Of a stretch of DNA of 64,000 bases, positions 18,001 to 24,884 are shown in pieces. The stretch lies in contig CAZDEB010000002.1 in NCBI GenBank assembly GCA_964504305.1, positions 62,001 to 126,000 on the forward strand. Direction: 5' to 3'. Every line of letters begins with the position of its first letter. Position 1 is the first letter of the stretch. This DNA is from UBA11606 sp964504305. Its GTDB lineage: Bacteria > Actinomycetota > Acidimicrobiia > Acidimicrobiales > Aldehydirespiratoraceae. The notes under the pieces were generated by a model. It was given only the letters and a program-made list of their open reading frames with translations. It was not told the origin of the DNA and did no database searches. The position numbers were made by a program, and so were the translations under genes.

Positions 18001-18550
18001 GGCGATCGACGTCGATGCCGGGATTTACGAACCTGCGTCGATCGGCAATTTGGTGTGGCTAGACGCCAACCAGGATGGATTCCAAGACGAGACCGAAGTG
18101 GGCGTAGCCGGCGTCACGGTTGCGCTCCACGACGAGGTCGGTGTGGTTGTAGCGACGCAGGTCACCGATTCGGATGGTCGCTACAGCTTCGAGGGGTTGC
18201 GGCCTGGCAAGTATCAGATCGAGGTGATAGTTCCCGCCGGTCTCATGCTGACGAACCACGATGCTGTGGCCGGTGATGTCACCGATAGCGATGTCGACGC
18301 GGTTACCGGTCTGACGATCTTGACCGTTCTTGCTTCGGGCCAAAAGGACCTGAGTTGGGATGCCGGTCTGATAGTTCCGACCGTCGTGTTGTCGTCGCCG
18401 GTCGAGACTTCCACCGAAGCTTTGGCCTTCACCGGCCGGACCGTCACCGGACTCCTCGCGGCCGGGTTCTTGTTGCTGGGGCTGGGCGGCACCGCTCGCG
18501 TGGTATCGGACCGTCTCAAGCGCACTCCGGCAGTGGCGGACCTGACGTAG
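12098..18550 (+). CDS. Giant sortase-anchored surface protein with SdrD_B and DUF11 repeats
   Basis: 2150 residues from ATG 12098 (AGGTG ribosome site 8 bp upstream; ATG 12101 and GTG 12089 are alternatives). A signal peptide (AASVITSFSMIVAGLGVAAG, cleavage after ASA) is followed by an SdrD_B-like domain (ISGSVFEDYNADGAIDTREP), a ~450-residue Asp-rich region with propeller-like phrases (LGDVELSPDGSTLYTIDL), a second SdrD_B domain (residue ~690), about seven DUF11-type Ig-like repeats (~820-1760), and three C-terminal SdrD_B repeats of the form GDxVWxDxxxxGxQDxDE. The end has LAFTG, a hydrophobic helix and a basic tail, the layout of a class E sortase substrate. It is probably a Ca-stabilised wall adhesin or stalk. 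No sortase gene is in the window. Confidence 0.9.
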   Translation: MMTTPRRAQSHENRMPTPRKAASVITSFSMIVAGLGVAAGLQLASAATGTISGSVFEDYNADGAIDTREPGVNGVSVVAVDSSGNRSKRVLTDADGAYEVDLGVAADADLGAGPYRVEFSGWPMHLEEGPLGIDSGSSIQFVDADATNVSLGLAAPSDYCHDNPDVSSTCFVYAGIGDSASWAAVVSVDWDTTDNNSTNNPNGPTDWMRDAAGEATGETVLATIGQVGAVWGEAWDRHTGAIYVGAFVKRHTALGPTGNPTTIYRIDTAGTPDDTSDDTVAPWTTVDPSAPDPHSGASDGWHKDFDAFDAVYQSGLGDVELSPDGSTLYTIDLRNKTLVMIEVETDGSAGAMSTTPIVGSMGTTTDHGGDSGDSGDSGDSGDGSCSTDDLQPAGLGVDSDGRVHVGVVCTAASTTDIEDYGVDGTEDQIDGWEDAEDLVPGDPHQLRAYVVEWDGLAGGSFTPVLEFPLDGPRGCIAFGRRCPFGGDSEWRPWVEAYPYEVFEDSYPQPVVTDIDFDNDTMLVAIADRWGHQSGPETRMRRPDGSTLRFRHPVAGGDLVRACSNGDGTYAVEGTGGCASGTSTAGESEFFVDDRYRRTHLETGLGSVAVAPGFDSFIHTQMDPVNAAKTWRSGGFAWTSPETGRKERGLRIYDGRNFTPKGTFEKASGLGDVELLCEGAPLSIGNRVWLDLDGNGQQDAGEPGINGVTVSLELADGTPVTSTTSATSSKGAAGTWGFPIEPATAYVVSFDSSTATGLPLGIDADQLVLADQHVGDSRLDSDADADGHVSVAPRSAGENDLSLDVGFVPIPLSRTLDIEKQVKSENGTGGFIDADSTGSGAGIAWYDTGVAITYELSVTNTGEAVLENIVVTDSLVPTCSSTIAALDPGANKTWQCQAPGQPGAGRLVNDVSAALSWTPLYGPDVGVLQVVDDTDDAVVEVVSRDVSIQKSTATGTPYGAGDDVTYTYRVTNIGTVDLSLGAPTRVSDDKCSSVASVGDPNVGDLDKDGILDVEADINGVDDGPGEVWQFTCTNSISLDDVDQDGSGPLTTLTNLVSAIGTPVTPDGGSTGLGDVSSTDNETITVYEPGLSIETQVWDPVDDAWRNADSLDGETGVDALSVQLHTGATAQYRFVLVNTGNVYLSDATVSVSGSHITGCDGPHVVTTTLAPGATATVAGDGSCVSGALAGAGSVLIGTATVSADAVSAAGEKIVDLAAVTDSDPASIELIEARIAVAKSPGLQTLADGGEASWSFAITNTSIEVDELVDVTINDVQSFDAVCDPVYDSGDTDGDSRLDSSEEWIYGCTLSAVSMSGSDVVTVTAGVPDGYSTPPIPDDQTRWTVSAQASASHRVGRLSISKQVRIADLMANGGGASGAGPWSDNVTVRVGEAVDFRVLVENVGDAEIVGVVVNDDQCQLTIDSVTGDGSGAATIADQLAILSVGEAWDYRCAGSSPDPGAVVNVATVSGSVVANPGPGDAPTPEADMVAGDSLGPVDATATFTGVEPSLAVLMVHERTAGPADADGVAGTEGTNDAVLPVYRPGDQMTVTITVRNDGDVELRDITLDHDLPLDAVCGVVSGSFDSLAPGRSITTQCRFDAASSGETHRASATATSSISISGHELGPVISDANDADDASYLVTRIDLTKEIIVDGEAFGADNALDAVPILDETAVTWRLRATNSGQVDLLNVSVLDPIDADGDEIPDCLFDPIPRLLPGESVVLECSSVVTADLENTGTVHAEAEDPSDGEGHVVTVVSSDVAFVQLLRRAAVGDVVWHDIDGDGLQDPDEPGLAGVTVQLLDPSAAIIAEVQTAGDGTYLFDRLAPGSYQVQAVVPQGWKAGPSGVVFATTLDPGEADLNRDVGLYQPGTIGDRVWFDANANGLQDEDELGVAAVSVVLLGADGTELSRTETGDDGRYVFTDLAPGEYRVTVGAPDTHAFSAPNSGDESLDSDVDATGLSEPLVIRSGNPAIDVDAGIYEPASIGNLVWLDANQDGFQDETEVGVAGVTVALHDEVGVVVATQVTDSDGRYSFEGLRPGKYQIEVIVPAGLMLTNHDAVAGDVTDSDVDAVTGLTILTVLASGQKDLSWDAGLIVPTVVLSSPVETSTEALAFTGRTVTGLLAAGFLLLGLGGTARVVSDRLKRTPAVADLT
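13202..13243 (+). repeat. 9-bp tandem repeat inside the surface-protein gene
   Basis: About four and a half copies of GGTGATTCG (first copy GGCGATTCG), encoding Gly-Asp-Ser repeats near residues 369-382. Unit length is a multiple of three, so slippage would change linker length without breaking the frame. Confidence 0.9.
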
Positions 18551-18590
18551 CGTCTTCGCCTAGCGTTGGGCCGAGCCACAAGGGAGCGCG

Positions 18591-19046
18591 ATGAGCAGCA
18601 ATCGCCGAGACAAGATCCGCATGACCGATGCCGAAATCGACTCGTTCATCGAGTCGTGCCGGAGCCTTCAAGTGGCAACAATCAGCTCCGACGGCAGCCC
18701 TCACTTGTCGACGCTGTGGTTCGCCAGAACAGACGGCCACATCGTGTTCGAGACCTACACGAAGAGTCAAAAGATCAGGAACCTCGAACGCGATCCTCGC
18801 ATCACGGTCTTGGTCGAAGATGGCGACACGTACGAGACACTGCGGGGCGTGATGATCAAGGGCACCGCCCGTCTCTACAGATCACCTCAGGACGTACATC
18901 CGCTGGCTCTGGCTGTACTCAAACGTAATCAGCCCGACATCCCCGAAGAGTTGCTTTCCCAGGCGGCCGAACATATGGCGGCCAAACGCACCGCGGTGGT
19001 GGTTGATCCCGACTCGATCGTGAGTTGGGATCACACCAAGCTCTGA
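18591..19046 (+). CDS. PPOX-class (pyridoxamine-phosphate-oxidase-fold) flavin or F420 protein
   Basis: 151 residues with the split-barrel FMN/F420-binding fold. Landmarks are LQVATISSDGSPHLSTLWFA near residue 25, HIVFETYTKSQKIRNLERDP near residue 50 and VMIKGTARLY near residue 90. In actinobacteria such short proteins often use F420H2 and act in redox defence or quinone reduction; cofactor and substrate cannot be fixed here. The ATG at 18591 has GGGAG about 7 bp upstream. It is a single gene, 40 bp after the surface protein and converging on the ABC permease with 18 bp between stops. Confidence 0.82.
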   Translation: MSSNRRDKIRMTDAEIDSFIESCRSLQVATISSDGSPHLSTLWFARTDGHIVFETYTKSQKIRNLERDPRITVLVEDGDTYETLRGVMIKGTARLYRSPQDVHPLALAVLKRNQPDIPEELLSQAAEHMAAKRTAVVVDPDSIVSWDHTKL

Positions 19047-19064
19047 GCGCGCGGGTGCCGCGAC

Positions 19065-20297
19065 TCAGCCGAGACGGAGCGTCTCGAGCGGTTCTAGTTG
19101 GGCGGCCTTGACACTTGGATACAACCCCGCGATCACCGAGGTCAACAATGCCGCACCCACCCCGATGAGATAGAGGGTGGGCATCCCGAGATAATGCGCG
19201 GGCAAAGTGACGCCGAAGAGGTCGAGTTCGGGCGCCAGCACGTGAACCCAGCCGGCGATACGAGAGGCGTAGATCACGATGCCAACTCCGACCGCGGCAC
19301 CGGCCAGCCCGCCCATTAGGCCGACGGCCACCGATTCGAGCAAGAACTGCCAAGCAATCAGCGAACGACCGTGCCCCAAAGCGCGCCTGATGCCGATCTC
19401 GGCCGACCGTTGGATAACCGAGATCGACATTACGTTGGCGATACCCACCCCACCGACGATCAGGGCCAGCAAACCCATGGCGGCGACAATGATTTGCAGC
19501 GTGCTGTCGGCGGCCGCTTCGGCTTCTAGAGCGTCGCTGAGCACCAATGTGGTGGCTTCGCCGTCGCCCCCAAGGTTGATCGCTACGGGCAGGGCGTCTT
19601 CGGTGGCGAGCGTGGAGGCGGGGTCCGAGCGCACGTACAAAGTGTTGGGTTCGAGTCCGACGTCGAAATCCGCGTCAGCGGTCGATGTCGGGATGATGAC
19701 TGCGTTGTCGAACACGTTGTCGAGTGGGTAACGCTCGACAACGCCGACAACGCCGTAGTCGAGGTTGTTCAGCCTGATCGTGCGATTGCCCTCGCGGAAC
19801 CCGAACTCGTCAGCCAAGCCGATCCCGACCACCGCGCTGCGTGCCGCGGTGGACGAGTCGAAACTGTTCAGCCAGCGACCCGAGACCAGTTCGACGTTCA
19901 TCACGTCGAGAAAGTGTTCGTCGGCGGTGAGGACAGGGGTCGGAAAGGCCGTGTAATAGTCGGCCGCTGCTTCGTACGGCGTGGTGATGACGCCAGTCAC
20001 CGACAGCAACGCTGTTGATCCCTCGACTGTCGACAGTCGGTTCACCCGCGCGACCACGTCCTCGGAAAAGGTCGGGTCGGTTGCGCCGAACGAGCCCGAC
20101 GCTTCGACCTTGATGAGGTTGTCGCCGAGCGCGGCCAACGTCTGTTGCAGGTCGCCTTTGGCCGATTCGGTCAAACCGACCGCCGCAACGATCGCGCTCA
20201 CCCCGATGATCGGGCCGAGCATGATCAAAAGGGTGCGGCTCCATCGCGACGTAAGGCCACTTACCGCCACGCCTACGAGATCTCTGACGCTGCGCAT
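19065..20297 (-). CDS. MacB/FtsX-type ABC transporter permease
   Basis: 410 residues. A first membrane helix (TLLIMLGPIIGVSAIVAAVG) follows the short cytoplasmic N-terminus, then a large extracytoplasmic MacB-PCD-like domain (residues ~45-270) and three C-terminal helices including GLLALIVGGVGIANVMSISV and the characteristic RSAEIGIRRALGHGRSLI loop. MacB-type permeases transmit ATP-driven motion mechanically rather than forming a channel. The start codon overlaps the ATPase stop by one base (TGATG), so the two are translationally coupled. It is the last gene of a four-gene operon reading leftward from the lipoprotein gene at 23929. Confidence 0.9.
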   Translation of the reverse strand: MRSVRDLVGVAVSGLTSRWSRTLLIMLGPIIGVSAIVAAVGLTESAKGDLQQTLAALGDNLIKVEASGSFGATDPTFSEDVVARVNRLSTVEGSTALLSVTGVITTPYEAAADYYTAFPTPVLTADEHFLDVMNVELVSGRWLNSFDSSTAARSAVVGIGLADEFGFREGNRTIRLNNLDYGVVGVVERYPLDNVFDNAVIIPTSTADADFDVGLEPNTLYVRSDPASTLATEDALPVAINLGGDGEATTLVLSDALEAEAAADSTLQIIVAAMGLLALIVGGVGIANVMSISVIQRSAEIGIRRALGHGRSLIAWQFLLESVAVGLMGGLAGAAVGVGIVIYASRIAGWVHVLAPELDLFGVTLPAHYLGMPTLYLIGVGAALLTSVIAGLYPSVKAAQLEPLETLRLG

Positions 20298-21034
20298 CAG
20301 TGCGAACTCCCGAGGGTTCCGCCGAAGGAGGTGATGGCTTCGCCATGTTGCAGTTTTTCGTCAGCAACGATGCGGCCGTCGCGCATCGAAATGCGACGAT
20401 CAGCCGACGCGGCAACCGCGGGATCGTGGGTGACGATGGCGATCGACCGGGTGCCGTTGTTTAGATCGGCGAAGATATCCATGACGTTGGCGGCATTGGT
20501 CGAGTCGAGCGCACCGGTTGGTTCGTCGGCGAGCAGCAACTGAGGGTCGGTCACGATGGCTCGGGCGATGGCGCACCTCTGTTGTTCGCCGCCCGACATC
20601 TGGACCGGTCGGTGTTCGTGTCGAGGGGCCAACCCGACCACGTCGAGGGCCTCCATGGCCTTGCGCTTGCGATCGCGCGGCGACAGGTTGCGATACAGCA
20701 GCGCGGTCTCGACATTCCGCCTGGCGTCAAGGTGAGGTATCAGATGAAATTGCTGGAAGATGAAGCCGACGACATCGCCGCGTAGTCGCGACCGCTCGTG
20801 ATCGCCCAGCTCGTGAACGGCCTTACCGGTCACCCTCATGACCCCCTGGGACGGCAAATCCAACAGGCCGAGCAGGCCGAGCATGGTGGACTTGCCGCTG
20901 CCTGATGGGCCGACGATCGACACGAACTCGCCGGTGTCGATCGTGAGTGACACTTCGTTGAGCGCGTAGACCAACACCTCGGTGCCGTAGATGCGCGAAA
21001 CGGCATCGAGTTCGAGAAGCGGCGGTTGACTCAT
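20297..21034 (-). CDS. MacB/LolD-type ABC transporter ATP-binding protein
   Basis: 245 residues with a complete nucleotide-binding domain: Walker A GPSGSGKST near residue 43, Q-loop FIFQQFHLIPHL near residue 92, signature MSGGEQQR near residue 146 and Walker B LLLADEPTGALDS near residue 168, then the H-loop VTHDP. This is the family pattern of LolD/MacB ATPases. Its ATG overlaps the adaptor stop by 4 nt and its stop overlaps the permease start, so stoichiometric expression is expected. Together with the adaptor it should form a tripartite MacAB-like machine; in a monoderm-type actinobacterium it would act across the membrane into the wall. Confidence 0.93.
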   Translation of the reverse strand: MSQPPLLELDAVSRIYGTEVLVYALNEVSLTIDTGEFVSIVGPSGSGKSTMLGLLGLLDLPSQGVMRVTGKAVHELGDHERSRLRGDVVGFIFQQFHLIPHLDARRNVETALLYRNLSPRDRKRKAMEALDVVGLAPRHEHRPVQMSGGEQQRCAIARAIVTDPQLLLADEPTGALDSTNAANVMDIFADLNNGTRSIAIVTHDPAVAASADRRISMRDGRIVADEKLQHGEAITSFGGTLGSSH

Positions 21035-23244
21035 CCGCCAGTGACGTCGACGACGATGGTCTCGTTCCCGGTGAGCCCGCTGAGCACTTCGGTGAACGAC
21101 CCCTCTTGGAGGCCGGTCTCGATAGCTACTTCGGACTGGGCCAGCGTGGTTGGGTCGATTACTCGAACGACGGGATTGCCGGTGGCGTCCTGGAAGATCG
21201 CTGCTCTCGGCACCACCATGGCGTCGACACGCTCGTCGAGCACGACCTTGATCGAGACGCTGGCGCCGTCGACGGCCGCGAGTTGCCCGCTGACTTCGAC
21301 AACGCCTTCGTAACGCTCGCTGCCGGCATCGGTGATAATGGCCGCATCATCGAGTTCGACGATGTGGCCCTCAGACGTTTGATTGCCGGCTTCGATCTCG
21401 ACCGTCACCACTTGGCCCAACACCAGCTCGGAACGATCGGTAGGGTTGGCGAAAAGAGTGATGGTGAACTGCGGCTCGGTGAGGTTTAGCAGTTCGCGCC
21501 CCAACTGCACCGTTTCGCCCTCGTCGACAAACACCGTGCCGACCCGAGCGGGCCAGTCGGCAATGATCATGTCGGAAGGAAAGAACACCACGTCGTCATC
21601 GAGAGTTTGGACCAGTATGTCGACCGACGTGCGCCCCGCCGGGAACGTCAGAGTGCCGGTGAGGACCCCGTAGTCGAGACCCATGGTTGCGGTACCGCCG
21701 ACTTGATAATCGACCGAGATGTCTTTGCTGGGGGCTTCGTCGGCCCGAATCGTGACCGCGACGGTGCCCCCTTCGCCCACCGTTGTTTCGCGGCTTACGA
21801 TCGTGAGCTCGGGCTCGTCTTCGTCATCGATCGTGACCGTGCCGGTGACCGCCGAGCCGAGTGCGTAGTTGTTGTTGGGGTCGTTGGCGGCGACGAGACT
21901 CATGATCATTGTCTCTGGTCGTTCGATGTCGTTGTCCTGGACCGTGTTGATAGCGAGATCGAAACGGTCCTGGCCAGCGGGAAACACAAAAGTCGGGTCG
22001 GTTGGTTGGGTGTCGTAATCGTCGGTTTCGGTGGCTGTTCCCCCGATGCTGTAGCGCACCTCTAGGTCTTGACCGAGATCGGCGTCGGCGGTGATCGTGA
22101 AGATCGCTCCGTCGCCCTCGTTGATGGTGTCGTTATTGCCTTTGACGTTGAGCGAGATAACCGGCACCTGGTCGGGGGTGGTGTCGTTGATCGTAACGGT
22201 GAGGGTGTTGAGCGGGGCCGGGTCGTAGTTGATGCCGTTTCCGATTACCTGCTCGGGCGCGACGGTGATGGTCCACTCTTCGTTGGTTTCGTCGACATCG
22301 TCAGCGAATGTCTGCAAGGTGAGGGTGTGGCTGGTGGCGCCGGCGGGCCAAACAATCGGGGAGTTCTCGAGCGGGTCGTTGAGGAAATCGACGTCGATGT
22401 TGGGGTTGTCGATATCGGCCTGGTCGCCCCCGGTGGCATCGCCGCCGAACGTGAAGTTGATTTGGGTGTCGGCCACCGGGGCCGGGTTGGCGGTGAGTAC
22501 AACGCTTAGCGAGTCGCCCTCGTTGATTGTCAACGCCGTGTCTTGCACGCCGATGGCTGGCACGGTGGCTGCTTGCAGCGGAAACAGCATTGCTCCGGCG
22601 CCGGTTACAACCCGAGCGGTGTCTTGAGGGAACGATCCCGGAACCGAGGGGCCGATTCGGATGGCCTGGGTGTCGAGGTTTCCGACGGTGTAGCCGTTGC
22701 CTGGTGTGAGGGTCACGATGACTGTCTCGTCGGGTTCGGGATTGGCGCCGCCGTACCCGTACGCGATTTGCCAATTCCGAAGCGCCGAGCGGGTGGCTTC
22801 GGTGTAGAGCCGGTCGACGGCGCCCGGGTCGTAGCCGGACTCCGACAAGATCCGTTCGAGCTGCAAAACGTCGGGGCCGTCGGACCCCACATCGAGCTGG
22901 CGGTAGAAGGAAAAGTCGCCGTTGGCAGCGACCGCGGGTCGGCCGTCGAGCGACAAGATCACGTCGCCGGGCGAGATCTCGTCACCGTCTTCGATACCGA
23001 CCTGACTGACTCGGCCGTCGAAGGGCGAGTTGATGGTTTGCAGTTCGTCGCGGCGTAGTTCGCCATTGAGGGTGAGTTCGTCGCGCAACGTTTGACGGTC
23101 GACGGCGGCGGTGAGGATCTCTCGGGGGGCCGCGGTTTCGCCGTCGTCGCCGGTGGTCTGCCATACCGCGACAAGTCCGGCGATTAGCGCCAGAACCAAG
23201 ATGGCACCCATGGTTTGTCCACGGCTCAGCTTCATGTCAGCCAT
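21031..23244 (-). CDS. Membrane-fusion (HlyD/MacA-like) adaptor with peptidoglycan-binding and Calx-beta domains
   Basis: 737 residues from ATG 23244, which overlaps the upstream lipoprotein gene by 8 bp; ATG 23235 is an alternative. An N-terminal membrane anchor (GAILVLALIAGLVAVW) is followed by a biotinyl-lipoyl-like strand set (NSPFDGRVSQVGIEDGDEI, residues ~70-90), a PG_binding_1 segment (GPDVLQLERILSESGYDPG, ~130), three Calx-beta-type repeats (~240-560; INEGDSLSVVLTA, INEGDGAIFTITA, VGEGGTVAVTIRA), a returning lipoyl half (ARVGTVFVDEGETVQLGREL) and the adaptor C-terminal barrel. The repeats are inserted between the halves of the adaptor. The longer frame extending to 23763 is antisense noise. 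Substrate unknown. Confidence 0.85.
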   Translation of the reverse strand: MADMKLSRGQTMGAILVLALIAGLVAVWQTTGDDGETAAPREILTAAVDRQTLRDELTLNGELRRDELQTINSPFDGRVSQVGIEDGDEISPGDVILSLDGRPAVAANGDFSFYRQLDVGSDGPDVLQLERILSESGYDPGAVDRLYTEATRSALRNWQIAYGYGGANPEPDETVIVTLTPGNGYTVGNLDTQAIRIGPSVPGSFPQDTARVVTGAGAMLFPLQAATVPAIGVQDTALTINEGDSLSVVLTANPAPVADTQINFTFGGDATGGDQADIDNPNIDVDFLNDPLENSPIVWPAGATSHTLTLQTFADDVDETNEEWTITVAPEQVIGNGINYDPAPLNTLTVTINDTTPDQVPVISLNVKGNNDTINEGDGAIFTITADADLGQDLEVRYSIGGTATETDDYDTQPTDPTFVFPAGQDRFDLAINTVQDNDIERPETMIMSLVAANDPNNNYALGSAVTGTVTIDDEDEPELTIVSRETTVGEGGTVAVTIRADEAPSKDISVDYQVGGTATMGLDYGVLTGTLTFPAGRTSVDILVQTLDDDVVFFPSDMIIADWPARVGTVFVDEGETVQLGRELLNLTEPQFTITLFANPTDRSELVLGQVVTVEIEAGNQTSEGHIVELDDAAIITDAGSERYEGVVEVSGQLAAVDGASVSIKVVLDERVDAMVVPRAAIFQDATGNPVVRVIDPTTLAQSEVAIETGLQEGSFTEVLSGLTGNETIVVDVTGG

Positions 23245-23929
23245 CCGCCGGAGCAACGTCGACGGCTGCGAGGCATTCGCTGGTGTCGTCGGTCGAGGAG
23301 ATCGTTTCGCCATCGGGAGCGGTCCAGGTGGTGGCCTGCTGGAAGCCGGCAAACAACAGGCCGTCCTCGTTCGGCGTTGGTTCGGGAATACCCCAGCCCC
23401 GCCCGACCATGCAGTCGCGGAACTGCAGATAGCCACGGTTCTGGGTTTCGATCTCTTCGGGACTGAACTCGCCGCGGGCGTCGTCAGCCGCTTGCATCTT
23501 GTTGAGGATGTCGCTGCGAGTAGCGCACTGCTGAAGCGCGGTGAGGTAGGCCGGCGCGTTTTGGGGAGCGTCGGGGCCCGCTGCTTCGTCCGGCAATCCC
23601 ATGAACTCGTAACCGTCGGCGTCCAGACAGCTGGTGAATATCCCGACTGCTTCAAAGAACTCTTCGGCTGGGGTCTGTTCTTGTTGGGGCAAGGTGGTGG
23701 AGGTCGAGGTCTCGGTAACCGCGGCCTGGTCGGTTTCGCTGGCCCCGGCGGCCGCTGGAGCAACGGTGGTGGGGCTGGGGCTAGTCACCGAGCTGGCGTC
23801 GGCGGCGATGTCGCCCGCGGTTCGCAGCGTCACCGCCGCGTCGGTTGAGTCGCCTCCGCCGCACGCCGAAGCGCCCAGCGTTAGCGTCACCACGAGCGCG
23901 ATAGCGCGAACAACAAGAATTCGACCCAT
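23237..23929 (-). CDS. Putative lipoprotein of the ABC operon
   Basis: 230 residues. The signal peptide ends in a lipobox-like ALVVTLTLGASAC followed by GGG, predicting lipid attachment at Cys 23. A Ser/Thr/Ala-rich linker (~40-85) leads to a compact domain with four Cys (near residues 101, 136, 173 and 220), likely disulfide-bonded outside the membrane. I recognise no named domain; similar small Cys-containing lipoproteins sit beside MacAB-like operons in actinobacteria, which is my inference for its role. It is the first gene of the operon; its stop lies inside the adaptor start region. Confidence 0.75.
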   Translation of the reverse strand: MGRILVVRAIALVVTLTLGASACGGGDSTDAAVTLRTAGDIAADASSVTSPSPTTVAPAAAGASETDQAAVTETSTSTTLPQQEQTPAEEFFEAVGIFTSCLDADGYEFMGLPDEAAGPDAPQNAPAYLTALQQCATRSDILNKMQAADDARGEFSPEEIETQNRGYLQFRDCMVGRGWGIPEPTPNEDGLLFAGFQQATTWTAPDGETISSTDDTSECLAAVDVAPADG

Positions 23930-23958
23930 TCAGACTCCTCAGCCAGCACGGAGCGTAG

Positions 23959-24870
23959 TCAGGAATCGGTCGGTTCGGTAAAACGGGGCCGTTCGTTGAC
24001 GGCCGCGTACATCATTTGGCCGAGGGCCTCGCCGACGTCTATGTCGGGCCAAGGTTTGGCGCGGCCGTTGGCCACCTGCATGATCCGTTCTATCTGGGGC
24101 ACGAAACCCATGGCCACGAGCGGGTCGTCGTCGACGTTCTCAACCTCGTGGCCGTCGATCGCCAGAGTAGGTAGCGGATCAAAAGCGAGGCTTACGACCC
24201 CTGAGCGGTCGGCGACTTCGAGCTCGGTGCGCGCTGCTCCTGGCTGCCACGTTGACTTGATCGACGCTTCGCGACCCGACGCCAGACCAAAGGTGACTGT
24301 TTCGGTGGTGGGGTTGGTGCCGCGGTTGGTGACGGTCGCGTTGATGATCGGCTCGCCCGCGGCGACGGCCAACAGTGTGACGAGACGGCCGCCAGGGTCG
24401 AGGGCTGGCCCTCCGAATCCGGGTTGGCCGTGAGCCCCCCAAGTCGGTTCCGGTTGAGTTATGCGGATCTGTACGTGATGAGGGGCGTCGAGGTGAGTTA
24501 TGGCGCTGAGCGCTCGTCGGGCAAGCGGCGCGTACAAGAAGTTGGACGCCGTCATGGTCGCGAAGGGCAGAGCCGAGATTTCGTGGATGATCGGCATCTC
24601 GATCAGGGCGGCCTTTAGCTCGCCTCGAAGCGAGGCCAGTTGCTGGGTCACCCCGGCGAGTTCTGCGGGAGGCACCGCAACGACCATGACGTCGGCGTGG
24701 GCCACCAACTCGGCCATCGAGAGGTCCGGTACCTCGGCAACCTCAGCCAGAAGCTCCGCCGAACCGGGTCGACCACCAACGCCCACCAGATCGGCTCCCG
24801 GTGTGCGCAAGATGGCATCGGCGTGCAGCGTTGCTCCTCGGCTCGCTCCGACTATGGCGAATTTGGTCAC
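23959..24870 (-). CDS. Gfo/Idh/MocA-like NAD(P)-dependent oxidoreductase
   Basis: 303 residues. The Rossmann-fold start is FAIVGASRGATLHADAIL with the variant dinucleotide motif GxSxGxxxH, then a partially conserved second domain including MVVAVPPAEL near residue 65. The usual EKP motif of the family is replaced by IEMPI near residue 92, so the catalytic Lys is not evident and the activity is uncertain. The GTG start at 24870 is only 14 bp from the divergent PBP start, and no ribosome site precedes it, which suggests leaderless translation. It is 29 bp upstream of the lipoprotein gene and may share its transcript. Confidence 0.7.
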   Translation of the reverse strand: MTKFAIVGASRGATLHADAILRTPGADLVGVGGRPGSAELLAEVAEVPDLSMAELVAHADVMVVAVPPAELAGVTQQLASLRGELKAALIEMPIIHEISALPFATMTASNFLYAPLARRALSAITHLDAPHHVQIRITQPEPTWGAHGQPGFGGPALDPGGRLVTLLAVAAGEPIINATVTNRGTNPTTETVTFGLASGREASIKSTWQPGAARTELEVADRSGVVSLAFDPLPTLAIDGHEVENVDDDPLVAMGFVPQIERIMQVANGRAKPWPDIDVGEALGQMMYAAVNERPRFTEPTDS

Positions 24871-24884
24871 AGGGAGATCGTGCC

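Noticed and set aside
23245..23763. 170-codon N-terminal extension of the adaptor frame
   Set aside because: It overlaps the lipoprotein gene in another frame and is Pro/Arg-rich; the membrane anchor begins at the ATG near 23244.
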